Shown: in pieces, positions 1-8,236 of the stretch | Numbering within the stretch: the stretch's first letter is position 1 | Layout: each line of letters begins with the position of its first letter | Notes under the pieces: generated by a model | Databases searched by the model: none | Told to the model about the DNA's origin: nothing | What the model saw: the letters and a program-made list of their open reading frames with translations, nothing else | Program-made: the position numbers and the translations under genes | From: an uncultured Collinsella sp. | GTDB lineage: Bacteria > Actinomycetota > Coriobacteriia > Coriobacteriales > Coriobacteriaceae | Assembly: GCA_900541875.1 (NCBI GenBank) | Contig: UQLF01000004.1 | Span: 50,611-114,610, forward strand | Direction of reading: 5' to 3' | DNA length: 64,000 nt

Positions 1-1
1 G

Positions 2-601
2 GACCGTCTGGCCGACCTGTGCGACCACCAGCCCATGATCGCCAAGGCGCCCTGGGCACTAATATTTGTGGTCGATTATGCCAAGTGGATCGATCTGTTT
101 GAGCACGTGGGCTGCTTTGAGCCCGAGTTTGTCGAGCGCACGGGTAAGGCGCCCCGCCGCGCGCCGGGTCTGGGCGACTTTGCCATCGCGGCCCAGGACG
201 CCGTGATCGCCGCGCAAAACGCCGTGGTTGCCGCCGAGGCCCTGGGCCTGGGGAGCTGCTATATCGGTGATATCGTCGAGAATGCCGAGGAAGTTGCCGA
301 GCTGCTCGATCTGCCGCCCTATACCATGCCGCTGTCGATGCTCATCATCGGCACGCCCCGTAAGGAGCGCCCGGCCATTGCACATCCTGTGGTGAACCTG
401 GTGCACGAGGAGCGCTACTGCCGTGCGGACGACGCGACTATGGATGCGCAGGTGGCCGAGATGGACGCGATGTTCCGTCCGCATGCCCGCGAGGTGGGGG
501 AGCGCGTGGTGGATATCTACACCCGCAAGCACACGAGCCCCTTTATGGCCGAGATGAGCCGCTCCATGGAGTGGTGGTTCAAAAACTGGCTCGGAAAATG
601 A
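2..601 (+). CDS. Nitroreductase family protein, 5' end cut by window edge
   Basis: This is the last 199 codons of an FMN-dependent nitroreductase-type oxidoreductase. The reading frame is open from base 2, so the true start lies outside the window. The conserved C-terminal half of the family is visible: an Ala-rich helix running DFAIAAQDAVIAAQNAVVAAE followed by LGLGSCYIGDI, and the LSMLIIGTPRKER strand that packs on the flavin. These proteins are cytoplasmic and reduce nitro-aromatics, quinones or flavins with NAD(P)H. The substrate cannot be read from sequence. A REP-like palindrome starts two bases after the stop codon. Confidence 0.85.
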   Translation, partial: DRLADLCDHQPMIAKAPWALIFVVDYAKWIDLFEHVGCFEPEFVERTGKAPRRAPGLGDFAIAAQDAVIAAQNAVVAAEALGLGSCYIGDIVENAEEVAELLDLPPYTMPLSMLIIGTPRKERPAIAHPVVNLVHEERYCRADDATMDAQVAEMDAMFRPHAREVGERVVDIYTRKHTSPFMAEMSRSMEWWFKNWLGK

Positions 602-603
602 CG

Positions 604-636
604 AATGTGACAAGGGGACAGTCCTTGTGTCACATT
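604..636. repeat. REP-like palindrome, copy 1
   Basis: Near-perfect inverted repeat with arms AATGTGACAAGG and its complement around a GGACAGTCC centre. It belongs to a family with related copies near 3090, 13974, 23162, 24712 and 26602, and a split copy at 33329/42384. It follows a stop codon directly and could also act as a weak 3' hairpin. Confidence 0.85.
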
Positions 637-718
637 TCATATCGCCGCGGTAGCCTAAAGACTGTATAAATCTTTATCTAGCTGGGAAAACAATGCATTA
701 AAACATGGGCCGATTACC

Positions 719-724
719 TATAAT
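719..724 (+). promoter_or_regulatory. Candidate -10 box for kup
   Basis: A perfect TATAAT lies 36 bases before the kup start codon. An AT-rich TTAAAA at 698-703 could be a -35 element but is only 15 bases away. I saw no recognisable c-di-AMP riboswitch in the short leader. Confidence 0.4.
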
Positions 725-759
725 CCCTTCGAACATTAAAGTTGGGAGGAAACCGGCTT

Positions 760-2787
760 ATGGAACAAAAGGCCAAGGAGGCAGCCTCGCACGCTGCGAT
801 TCCTGTGAGCATCTCGGCGATGCTCGTCACGCTGGGCGTGGTGTATGGTGATATCGGCACCAGCCCCATGTATGTAACCAAGGCGCTCGTTGCCGGCAAC
901 GGCGGCATCGGAAGCGTCACGGAGGAGTTCGTGCTCGGCGCGCTCTCCCTTGTCGTGTGGACGGTCACGCTGCTGACCACCATCAAGTATGTGCTCATCT
1001 CGCTGCGCGCCGATAACCATGGTGAGGGCGGCATCTTTGCCCTGTACAGCCTGGTCAAGCGCTGCGGCAAGTGGCTTATCATCCCCGCCATGCTGGGTGG
1101 CGCCGCGCTGCTCGCCGACGGCATCCTGACGCCGGCCGTTACCGTTACCACGGCCATCGAGGGCCTGCGCACTATCCCGGCGGTCCATGCCGTGCTGGGC
1201 GATGATCAGGGCCGCGTCGTCGCCATTACGCTCGCCATCATCATCGCGCTCTTCTTGGTACAGCGCATCGGTACGGCCAAGATCGGTCACGCCTTTGGCC
1301 CCATCATGACGCTGTGGTTCCTGTTCCTGGGCGGCACGGGTCTGTTCTTTGTCTTCCAGCACCCCGCCGTGCTGCTGTGCCTCAACCCGGTGCGCGGCAT
1401 CGCCTTTTTGCTGAGCCCCAACAACCACGCGGGCATCATGATTCTGGGCAGCTGCTTCCTCGCCACCACCGGTGCCGAGGCGCTCTACTCCGACATGGGC
1501 CACGTCGGCCGCGGCAACATCTACGCTACCTGGCCGTTCGTTAAGTGCTGCCTGCTGCTTTCCTATATGGGCCAGGGCGCTTGGCTTATGAACAACGCTG
1601 CCAACCCCGAGCTCATGGGCATTGCCGATCTCAACCCGTTCTACCAGATGCTCGCCCCGGGCCTGCGCCCGTTTGCCGTAGGCCTTTCCACCGTCGCGGC
1701 CATCATTGCCTCGCAGGCGCTCATCACCGGCGCATTCTCGCTGGTGTCCGAGGCCAGCCGCCTGGACCTCATGCCGCACATGCAGGTCTTCTACCCTGCC
1801 GAGACCAAGGGCCAGCTCTACATCCCCATGGTCAACAACGTCATGCTTGTCGGCTGCGTCATCGTGGTGCTGCTGTTCCAGAACTCGGCGCATATGGAAG
1901 CCGCCTACGGCCTTGCCATTACGCTGACTATGATGTGCACCACGCTGCTGCTCTTCTTCTACCTGCACGAGGAGCGCAAGCTCAAGGTTGCTCCGTGGAT
2001 CTTCGCGGCCTTCTTCCTTTTGCTCGAAGGCTTCTTCTTCGTGAGCTCGCTCACCAAGTTCTTCCACGGCGGCTACTTCACCATCCTCATGGCTGCACTC
2101 ATCATGGGCATTATGGTGTGCTGGTACAACGGCACGGCGGTCGAGCAGCGCCAGTTTACGCTGCTGCCGCTGCGCAGCTACCTGCCGCAGCTCAAGCGCC
2201 TGCGCGACGACGATCGCTATGAGCGCATGAGCGACAACATCGTGTACCTGACCAAGGACACCCATACCGATTACATTGACCGTGATATCGTCTACTCGAT
2301 CTTGGACAAGCATCCCAAGCGCGCTCGTGCCTGGTGGTTCGTGAATGTCGAGACCATGGATGAGCCGCATACCTTTGCCTATTCGGTCGAGACGTTCGGC
2401 ACCGACTACGTGTTCCGCGTGCATCTGTACCTGGGCTACAAGATCAACCAGCGCGTCAATGCCTATCTGCGTCAGGTCGTTCAGGACCTGGCTGCCACCG
2501 GCGAGCTGCCGGCGCAGACGCATGACTACTCGGTCTACAAGGATCCGGGCAACATCGGTACGTTCAAGTTCGTCCTGATCCGTAAGCTTCTGGCGCCCGA
2601 AAGCGATGTGGAGCCGAGCGAGCGTACGGCCATCACGCTCAAGTACATCATCCGCCGCGCCGCCGGCACGCCTGCACGCTGGTACGGCCTGGAGAACTCC
2701 AACGTGAGCTTTGAGTACGTGCCGCTGTTCACCAAGTTCAAGGCCGTGAACAAGATGCAGCGCCTGGCCCCCAACGAGCGGCCGTAG
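760..2787 (+). CDS. kup: KUP-family potassium uptake transporter
   Basis: A 675-residue membrane protein that imports K+ with protons. The N-terminus carries the family hallmark GVVYGDIGTSPMYV near residue 30. About 12 hydrophobic segments follow to residue 460, then a soluble C-terminal domain of about 200 residues. Usual family length is 620-700. I place the start at ATG 760, nine bases after GGGAGGA. An in-frame TTG at 742 lies inside that ribosome binding site and is not credible. The gene is followed by a tiny membrane protein and a KdpD/KdpE-like pair, so potassium uptake and sensing are grouped. No kdpFABC genes are present, which suggests the two-component system here watches or controls Kup. 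Confidence 0.95.
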   Translation: MEQKAKEAASHAAIPVSISAMLVTLGVVYGDIGTSPMYVTKALVAGNGGIGSVTEEFVLGALSLVVWTVTLLTTIKYVLISLRADNHGEGGIFALYSLVKRCGKWLIIPAMLGGAALLADGILTPAVTVTTAIEGLRTIPAVHAVLGDDQGRVVAITLAIIIALFLVQRIGTAKIGHAFGPIMTLWFLFLGGTGLFFVFQHPAVLLCLNPVRGIAFLLSPNNHAGIMILGSCFLATTGAEALYSDMGHVGRGNIYATWPFVKCCLLLSYMGQGAWLMNNAANPELMGIADLNPFYQMLAPGLRPFAVGLSTVAAIIASQALITGAFSLVSEASRLDLMPHMQVFYPAETKGQLYIPMVNNVMLVGCVIVVLLFQNSAHMEAAYGLAITLTMMCTTLLLFFYLHEERKLKVAPWIFAAFFLLLEGFFFVSSLTKFFHGGYFTILMAALIMGIMVCWYNGTAVEQRQFTLLPLRSYLPQLKRLRDDDRYERMSDNIVYLTKDTHTDYIDRDIVYSILDKHPKRARAWWFVNVETMDEPHTFAYSVETFGTDYVFRVHLYLGYKINQRVNAYLRQVVQDLAATGELPAQTHDYSVYKDPGNIGTFKFVLIRKLLAPESDVEPSERTAITLKYIIRRAAGTPARWYGLENSNVSFEYVPLFTKFKAVNKMQRLAPNERP

Positions 2788-2848
2788 GCGCCGACGGGTT
2801 GCACGGAGTTGGTTTTCGATGGACAAGATTGAGACCGGGGAGGCAAAC

Positions 2849-3043
2849 ATGGATGCAAAGATGCTTGATGGCCGCGAGGTGGTTGCCGAGCTGGTACGTG
2901 AGGCACGCGCTGACGCCGCCGAAGATCGGTTTTTGACGAACCGTGCCAACATGGATATGTCCGATCGCGTAATTTCGATCGTGGCACTGGTATTTGGAGC
3001 GGTGTGCGTGTGTGCCCTGCTCGCGCACGTGCTGTTTGTCTAG
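2849..3043 (+). CDS. Small single-pass membrane protein
   Basis: A 64-residue protein with a charged N-terminal half containing REVVAELVREARADAAEDR and one C-terminal transmembrane helix (VISIVALVFGAVCVCALLAHV). I favour ATG 2849, which has GGGGAGG six bases upstream. An in-frame ATG at 2819 with a weaker GGAG would add ten residues. It sits between kup and the KdpD-like kinase on the same strand. The position and single helix recall the KdpF subunit that stabilises the Kdp complex, but there is no sequence match I can claim. A role as an accessory peptide of Kup or of the kinase is inference only. Confidence 0.65.
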   Translation: MDAKMLDGREVVAELVREARADAAEDRFLTNRANMDMSDRVISIVALVFGAVCVCALLAHVLFV

Positions 3044-3073
3044 CGACCGTCGGTTGCAAAGGCTATACACTTG

Positions 3074-3127
3074 GAACCACCACAAGGGAAACCACCACAA
3101 AGGTGCCTGTCCCTTTGTGGTGGTTTT
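3074..3127. repeat. REP-like palindrome with altered arms
   Basis: A hairpin whose arms read ACCACCACAAAGG and CCTTTGTGGTGGT (3091-3124), followed by a T-rich tail. The inner AAAGG/CCTTT with CCTGTCCC matches the REP-like family of this window, while the outer arms are changed on both sides together. A partial direct repeat (ACCACCACAAGGGA) precedes it. It may act as a terminator for the short gene upstream. Confidence 0.7.
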
Positions 3128-3154
3128 TGTTTTTGAGAGAGGGGCGGGGCACTG

Positions 3155-4780
3155 ATGGACGTCCGTACGGACGGCGATATTGCCGATAGCTTTTGGTGGC
3201 GGCGCACAACGCTGACGCGCCGCACTCCTCTGTATGACGCCTGCGTATCGGTGGGGCTGCTGGTCGCGGCGACGATTGTGGGCGCGCTGCTCGACCATCC
3301 GGGTCTCGCGCCGAGCATCATGATCGTCTATGTGTTCGCCGTTCAGCTGTGCGCATTCTTTACCTGGAGTCGCCTGTATTGCTTGCTGAGCTCGGCTGCC
3401 GCCGTGGCGCTCTACAACTTCTTGTTTGTCGACCCGCGCTACTCGCTGTCGCTTATCGACCGCGGCTATCCCGGCATGTTCTTCATCATGTTCGTGGTCT
3501 CGCTTGTGTCGAGCTCGATTGCGTTGGCCCTGCGCCGTGCCTTGGCACAGGCTGCCGCCAGCGACCGCCGCACGCATATGGTGCTCGAGACCAACCGCAT
3601 GCTGCAGCGGTGCGCCGATCAGCAGCAGATTGTCCATGCCATGGCCACGCAGCTGGCGCGTCTTTCGGGCTGTCCGGTCGTGTGGTACAGCGCCGACGCC
3701 GAGGGCGATGACCTGCTGCCGCGTGCGACATACACGGCCGTGGGCGATGCCGCACCGGTGCACGAACTGGCGCCGCAGATGCCGCCGCGGCTCTCGGCAT
3801 CCGCCTATGTGGGAACGCCGCTCGACGCCACGTTTGGCGGCTCGGCGTTTTATGGCATCTACCTGACGGTTCGCACAGGCGACGGCTTCGCGCGCTCGGG
3901 CGACCCCGCCTCGGTGGTGGGCGTGCTGGCTATCGTTGCCGAGCCCGACGTGCTGACGCACGAGGAGCGAACACTTGCCGATGCCATCGTGAGCGAAGGC
4001 GAGCTGGCACTCGATCGCGCCCGCGCCATGGAGGCCCGCGAGGAGGCGGCGGTGCTCGCCAAAAACGAACAGCTGCGCGCCAACCTGCTGCGCTCCATCT
4101 CGCACGATCTGCGTACGCCGCTCACCAGTATTTCGGGCAACGCCGATGTCCTGCTCGATCAGGGCTCGACCGGCACCGCGGTGCTCGATGCCCAGACGCG
4201 CCGCGGCCTGCTCCTTTCCATTCGCTCGGATGCGCAATGGCTCAACGCCACCGTCGAGAACCTGCTCGCCATCACCAAGCTCGAGGGTGGCGGTATGCGC
4301 CTGTCGACCACACTCGAGCTCATGGACGATATCGTCGAGGAGGCGCTGCGCCACGTGAACCCTGCCGTGCGCGAGCACGACCTTAAGGTGGTGGCGTGCG
4401 ATGAGCCGGCGCTCGTCAACGTCGATGCGCGCCTGATGGTGCAGCTGGTGGTCAATCTGGTGAACAACGCCATCACCTATACGCCCGCAGGCTCGCATAT
4501 CATGATTTCGATTAGCGTCGACGATGGACGCGTGGCGTGCTCGGTGGCCGATGATGGTCCGGGCATCGCACCCGAGGATCGCGAACGCATCTTTGAGTCG
4601 TTCTATACCGCCAACCATGGCCTGGCCGACAGCCACCGCAGCGTTGGCCTGGGGCTTTCGCTCTGCCGCTCCATTGTGCTGGCGCATGGCGGTAGCATAG
4701 AGGTTGCCGCGGCGGACCCGCACGGCTCGGTCTTTACGATTGAGCTTCCCGTCGCCGATGTTTCGTTTGATAAGGAGTAG
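3155..4780 (+). CDS. KdpD-like sensor histidine kinase, short form
   Basis: A 541-residue membrane histidine kinase. Residues 25-130 form the four-helix DUF4118-type membrane region typical of KdpD (YNFLFVDPRYS is characteristic). A GAF-like region follows (about 145-290), then the phosphoacceptor helix SISHDLRTPLTS with His317, and a HATPase domain with NAITYTPAG, DDGPGI and GLGLSLCRSIV. The large cytoplasmic N-terminal KdpD and universal-stress domains of the 890-residue E. coli protein are absent. It is followed four bases later by the KdpE-like regulator, so the two are clearly co-expressed. It probably senses K+ or turgor at the membrane. Linkage to kup rather than kdpFABC is the unusual part. 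Confidence 0.9.
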   Translation: MDVRTDGDIADSFWWRRTTLTRRTPLYDACVSVGLLVAATIVGALLDHPGLAPSIMIVYVFAVQLCAFFTWSRLYCLLSSAAAVALYNFLFVDPRYSLSLIDRGYPGMFFIMFVVSLVSSSIALALRRALAQAAASDRRTHMVLETNRMLQRCADQQQIVHAMATQLARLSGCPVVWYSADAEGDDLLPRATYTAVGDAAPVHELAPQMPPRLSASAYVGTPLDATFGGSAFYGIYLTVRTGDGFARSGDPASVVGVLAIVAEPDVLTHEERTLADAIVSEGELALDRARAMEAREEAAVLAKNEQLRANLLRSISHDLRTPLTSISGNADVLLDQGSTGTAVLDAQTRRGLLLSIRSDAQWLNATVENLLAITKLEGGGMRLSTTLELMDDIVEEALRHVNPAVREHDLKVVACDEPALVNVDARLMVQLVVNLVNNAITYTPAGSHIMISISVDDGRVACSVADDGPGIAPEDRERIFESFYTANHGLADSHRSVGLGLSLCRSIVLAHGGSIEVAAADPHGSVFTIELPVADVSFDKE

Positions 4781-4784
4781 CGCT

Positions 4785-5498
4785 GTGCCGAACTCTGCCG
4801 TAAAACCGCTCATCTTGGTCGTTGAGGACGACCCCGCTGTCCGCAACCTTATCGTTGCCGCGCTCGAGGCGCACGGCTTGCGTCATATGGCTGTGGAGAC
4901 TGCCCATGCCGCCATCGCCGCCGCCTCATCGCAGGCGCCGAGCATTGTGCTGCTCGATCTGGGCCTGCCCGATATGGACGGCGTCAAGGTGGTGGAGTCG
5001 GTGCGCGCATGGTCGGGCATGCCGATCATCGTGGTCTCGGCGCGCAGCGAGGATGCGGACAAAATCCGCGCGCTCGATGCCGGTGCCGACGACTATCTGA
5101 CCAAGCCGTTTTCGGTCGAGGAGCTGCTCGCGCGCATTCGCACGACGCTCAGGCGCCTTTCGTATGCGCAAACGGGCGGCGTTGTCTCCGAGGGCTCGTT
5201 CGATACCGGTGAGCTGCATATCGATTTTGATGCCGGCATTGCCACGATGGATGGCGAGGAGTTGCACCTGACGCCGATTGAGTACAAGCTCCTGTGCCTG
5301 CTGGCGCATAACGCCGACAAGGTACTGACGCACCAGTTTATTTTGCACGAGATTTGGGGCACGTCGACCAAGAGCGACCTGGCGAGCCTGCGTGTCTTTA
5401 TGGGCACGTTGCGCAAGAAGATCGAGTCCGACCCCGCGCATCCGCGCTATATCCAGACACACGTGGGTATCGGTTACCGATTGGTCATCCAGGGATAG
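4785..5498 (+). CDS. kdpE: KdpE-like OmpR-family response regulator
   Basis: A 237-residue DNA-binding response regulator. The receiver domain has the acidic pair VVEDDP, the phosphoacceptor Asp58 in LLDLGLPDMDG, and the conserved Lys in YLTKPF. The C-terminal winged helix contains LTPIEYKLLCLLAHNADKV and HVGIGYRL, as in KdpE. The start is GTG 4785, seven bases after AAGGAG. Longer in-frame starts would overlap the kinase. It should be phosphorylated by the kinase encoded just upstream. Targets are unknown; the closest candidate is the kup operon itself. Confidence 0.9.
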   Translation: MPNSAVKPLILVVEDDPAVRNLIVAALEAHGLRHMAVETAHAAIAAASSQAPSIVLLDLGLPDMDGVKVVESVRAWSGMPIIVVSARSEDADKIRALDAGADDYLTKPFSVEELLARIRTTLRRLSYAQTGGVVSEGSFDTGELHIDFDAGIATMDGEELHLTPIEYKLLCLLAHNADKVLTHQFILHEIWGTSTKSDLASLRVFMGTLRKKIESDPAHPRYIQTHVGIGYRLVIQG

Positions 5499-5523
5499 GT
5501 CGGCATCCGCCATCCCAATATGA

Positions 5524-5588
5524 GTTGCGGTGAAATACGGTCTAAATTTGCCTAATTCCAGGCAAAACAGTCCGTATTCCACCGCAAC
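5524..5588. terminator. Nested inverted repeat between convergent genes
   Basis: Outer arms of about 19 bases (GTTGCGGTG at 5524 with CACCGCAAC ending 5588, and AATACGG with CCGTATT) enclose an inner hairpin TTTGCCT/AGGCAAA at 5547-5566. It lies between the stop of kdpE and the stop of the rRNA methyltransferase, so it probably ends transcription from both sides. The nested form resembles other palindromic elements in this window. Confidence 0.65.
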
Positions 5589-5593
5589 GTTGT

Positions 5594-8161
5594 CTATTTA
5601 TCCTTGGGCTTGCTGGCGTAGAACTTCTTCTTTTTGGGCTCGCCAGCGGGGGAGGGTTTGCCGGCAAAGCTGGACTTGCCGTTGCCGGCCTGCGCGTGCG
5701 CGGGCGCCGTTGCGCGAGGCTTACGGGCCTCGGGGTTGCGCAGCTCCTCGGTTCGCTCGGCAATTTCCTCGGCGCTAAAGCCGACCTCTGCCATGGCGTC
5801 CTCGATGGGCAGGCGGCGCACGATGTAGCAGTGGTGCACCTTCTGGTTGCGCGCGAAGTCCTCGGGGATGGTCTGTGCCGTAATGTCCTCCAGCACGACG
5901 CCCGCGCGTGCGAGCTTGCGCGTCTCGGGGCGGAAGCCGCGCAGGTTGCAGCTAAAGATGGCGTGGCCGCCCTGTGCGAGCAGGCGCGATACGCCAGCCA
6001 AAAGCTCAACATGGTCGCGCTGGACATCCCAGGTGCGGCGGCCCATCTTGGACGAGTTCGAGAACGTGGGCGGGTCGACAAAGATCAGGTCCCAGCGGTT
6101 GCGCGTCTGGCGCTGGTCGCGAATCCAGGCGAGCACGTCGTCGCGCACAAAATGATGCTGAGGCCCCACAAAGCCGTTCTGGCGCATATTGCGCTCGGCC
6201 CAGTCCAGGTAGGTATTGGAAAGGTCGACCGTCACGGTCTCCTCGACGCCGCCGTCTGCCGCATAGCAGGTGGCGGTACCGGTGTAGGCGAACAGGTTGA
6301 GGAAGCGGCGCGCCTGCTTGGCGTGCTCGCGCACCAGGTTGCGGGTGACGCGGTGGTCTAGGAAGATGCCCACATCCAAATAGTCGTCAAAGTTGACGGC
6401 AAAGGTGAGTCCACCCTCTTCGATGAGCGGCAGGCGACGGCGCGCGATGTTGGCGCGCTCGCCCGAGCCGCCCTTGCCGGCGCCCTGCTTGCCGTACTGC
6501 GAGCCGCCGCGCGAACGCATGCGGGCCTTGGCGTGCACGTGCTCGGCCGGAACATCAAGAATACGCGGCGCGATGGCCAAGATGTCGAGCATGCGAGCCT
6601 GGGCCAGCGCGGGATCGATGGTCTTGGGCGCGGCGTATTCGGCAATGACGAGCCAGCGACCCGGCGTCTGCGGGCAGCCCTCGTACAGGTCGATGGCGGC
6701 GGAGTAGTCGGGTAGGTCGGCATCGTAGACGCGGTAGCAGCTCACGCCCTCGCGCTTGGCCCACTTGCGGCACAGACGGGCATTCTTGCGCAGGCGGTTG
6801 GCGAACTGCTCGGACTCGGGGATGAGCACGGGCAGCGGCTTGCCGTCGCCCAGGTCGAGCGTGGCGGTAGGTTCGGGCATGGCGGAAGCGGCGGCTTCGT
6901 CGTTGGCTTCGTTGGCATCCGCAACCTCGGCCTCGGCATCCGCACTGGTCGCAGCCTCAAACGCTGCGGCGGCGTGGTCGAGCGAGGGCCAAACCTCAAT
7001 AGCCGCCTCCTCGTTATTGGGCATGATGGCGATCGAACGCTCGGGCTCGGCATGGAGCGCGCGGGCCAGCAAGCCGTCGCGGGTGAGCGCGGCGACCGGT
7101 GCCGAAGCGAGCTCGGGCGCGCGGCGCAGCTCGCCGATGAGCGTCATGGCATCGTGCATGAGCGAAAGCGGGGTCTCGGTCGTGTCCGCGACCAGGGCGG
7201 CACCGGCGACGGCGCCCACATGGTCCAGTACGGTGGCGGGCTTGGCGGCACAAAAGTCGACAAAACGCTTGTAGCCGGCGCACTTGACCATGCGCTCGGC
7301 AGTCTTGCGGGCGGCGGGGTCGATGTCTACGGCCACGATGCGCGCCTGGCGCTCGCGCGCTGCCGCCTCGCGCTCGCGCGCCTCGGCAAGCAGCTGCTCC
7401 CACAGAGCGGCGTCGTGCGGCTGCCAGCCCCCAAAGCCCCAGCGCTCGCGTGCGGCGCCCGGGGCGCGGTCGGTCAGAATGTTCACGGCTTCCAGCAACA
7501 GGCCGCCGCCGGCGCACGAGGCATCGATTAGCGTGGGAAGGGCTTCATTCTCGTAATCGTCGGCCGTCAACTCGCGCTCACACAGTGCGGTCCAGCCGAC
7601 CTGCGCCAGCACCAGGGCGGCGTAGTCGGGGCGCAACACGTGCGCGCCCTCGCCGGCACGGGTCGCCGCGGGCGGCAGGCGCTTGAACAGCGGGTCGCCC
7701 GAAAGGTCCAGGCTGATGCTCGCGCGGCGCTGGCGCAGCGAAAGCAACAGGTGAACGTCGGGATCGGCGGCGTCGACATCGGCGCGACGGCCCGTGGTCT
7801 CGGCCAGACGGTCGCACAGCGCGTCCTTGGCGCGCAGGGCCGAGAAGCGCGTGTTGCGCAGCTGCTCGGTCACGCCGCGGGCGGTGATGGCGATGGTGGC
7901 GCCGGGGCGGATGATGGTCTCCCAGGTGATGTCGTAAACGCTATCGTACAGCTCATCGGCATCCTGCGCCTCAAAGCGCCCGAGTACCACGAACACACGG
8001 CTCGCCAGGCGCGACCACAGACAGGCGCGGTAGCCTTCTTCGAGCTCGCCCTCAAATGTAGCGCGGCCCTTCAGCCGGCGAACATGCGAAAGCCCGAGGC
8101 GTTTAAGCTCATCGGCGAGTGCGGACTCAAAGCCCTCGGGGCAGCTTGCGTAAAATTCCAT
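5594..8161 (-). CDS. rlmKL: RlmKL-like 23S rRNA methyltransferase
   Basis: An 855-residue protein built like E. coli RlmKL (702 residues): THUMP region (about 45-160), RlmL-type methyltransferase (165-390), linker, then RlmK-type methyltransferase (450-800) and a Lys/Ala-rich tail. The RlmK half is intact, with NRLRKNARLCRKWAKREG, NLFAYTGTAT at 622 and DPPTFSNSS at 696. The RlmL half is not. The usual DPxCGSGT binding loop reads DASCAGGG (213-220), and the NPPY catalytic motif expected near 320 is replaced by VADTTETP. The linker holds an Ala/Glu-rich insert (about 400-435). So it should make the RlmK-type m7G mark, whereas RlmL-type m2G activity is doubtful. Start ATG 8161 follows GAGAGG. 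Confidence 0.88.
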   Translation of the reverse strand: MEFYASCPEGFESALADELKRLGLSHVRRLKGRATFEGELEEGYRACLWSRLASRVFVVLGRFEAQDADELYDSVYDITWETIIRPGATIAITARGVTEQLRNTRFSALRAKDALCDRLAETTGRRADVDAADPDVHLLLSLRQRRASISLDLSGDPLFKRLPPAATRAGEGAHVLRPDYAALVLAQVGWTALCERELTADDYENEALPTLIDASCAGGGLLLEAVNILTDRAPGAARERWGFGGWQPHDAALWEQLLAEAREREAAARERQARIVAVDIDPAARKTAERMVKCAGYKRFVDFCAAKPATVLDHVGAVAGAALVADTTETPLSLMHDAMTLIGELRRAPELASAPVAALTRDGLLARALHAEPERSIAIMPNNEEAAIEVWPSLDHAAAAFEAATSADAEAEVADANEANDEAAASAMPEPTATLDLGDGKPLPVLIPESEQFANRLRKNARLCRKWAKREGVSCYRVYDADLPDYSAAIDLYEGCPQTPGRWLVIAEYAAPKTIDPALAQARMLDILAIAPRILDVPAEHVHAKARMRSRGGSQYGKQGAGKGGSGERANIARRRLPLIEEGGLTFAVNFDDYLDVGIFLDHRVTRNLVREHAKQARRFLNLFAYTGTATCYAADGGVEETVTVDLSNTYLDWAERNMRQNGFVGPQHHFVRDDVLAWIRDQRQTRNRWDLIFVDPPTFSNSSKMGRRTWDVQRDHVELLAGVSRLLAQGGHAIFSCNLRGFRPETRKLARAGVVLEDITAQTIPEDFARNQKVHHCYIVRRLPIEDAMAEVGFSAEEIAERTEELRNPEARKPRATAPAHAQAGNGKSSFAGKPSPAGEPKKKKFYASKPKDK

Positions 8162-8188
8162 GGGTGACCTCTCTGGTTGCGTCGCTCC

Positions 8189-8194
8189 ATTATA
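8189..8194 (-). promoter_or_regulatory. Candidate -10 box for rlmKL
   Basis: The minus strand reads TATAAT here, 28 bases before the methyltransferase start codon. No convincing -35 is seen. The gap is only 75 bases and also serves the divergent HAD gene. Confidence 0.3.
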
Positions 8195-8236
8195 TGATGG
8201 ATACTTCGTTTACTCTCGCCCCCGAAAGGAACCCAT

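Noticed and set aside
641..759. c-di-AMP riboswitch before kup
   Set aside because: The leader after the likely -10 is only about 30 bases, too short, and the conserved blocks are not visible.
2819..3043. Naming the small protein KdpF
   Set aside because: Position and one helix agree, but there is no sequence match and no kdpABC, so no symbol is given.
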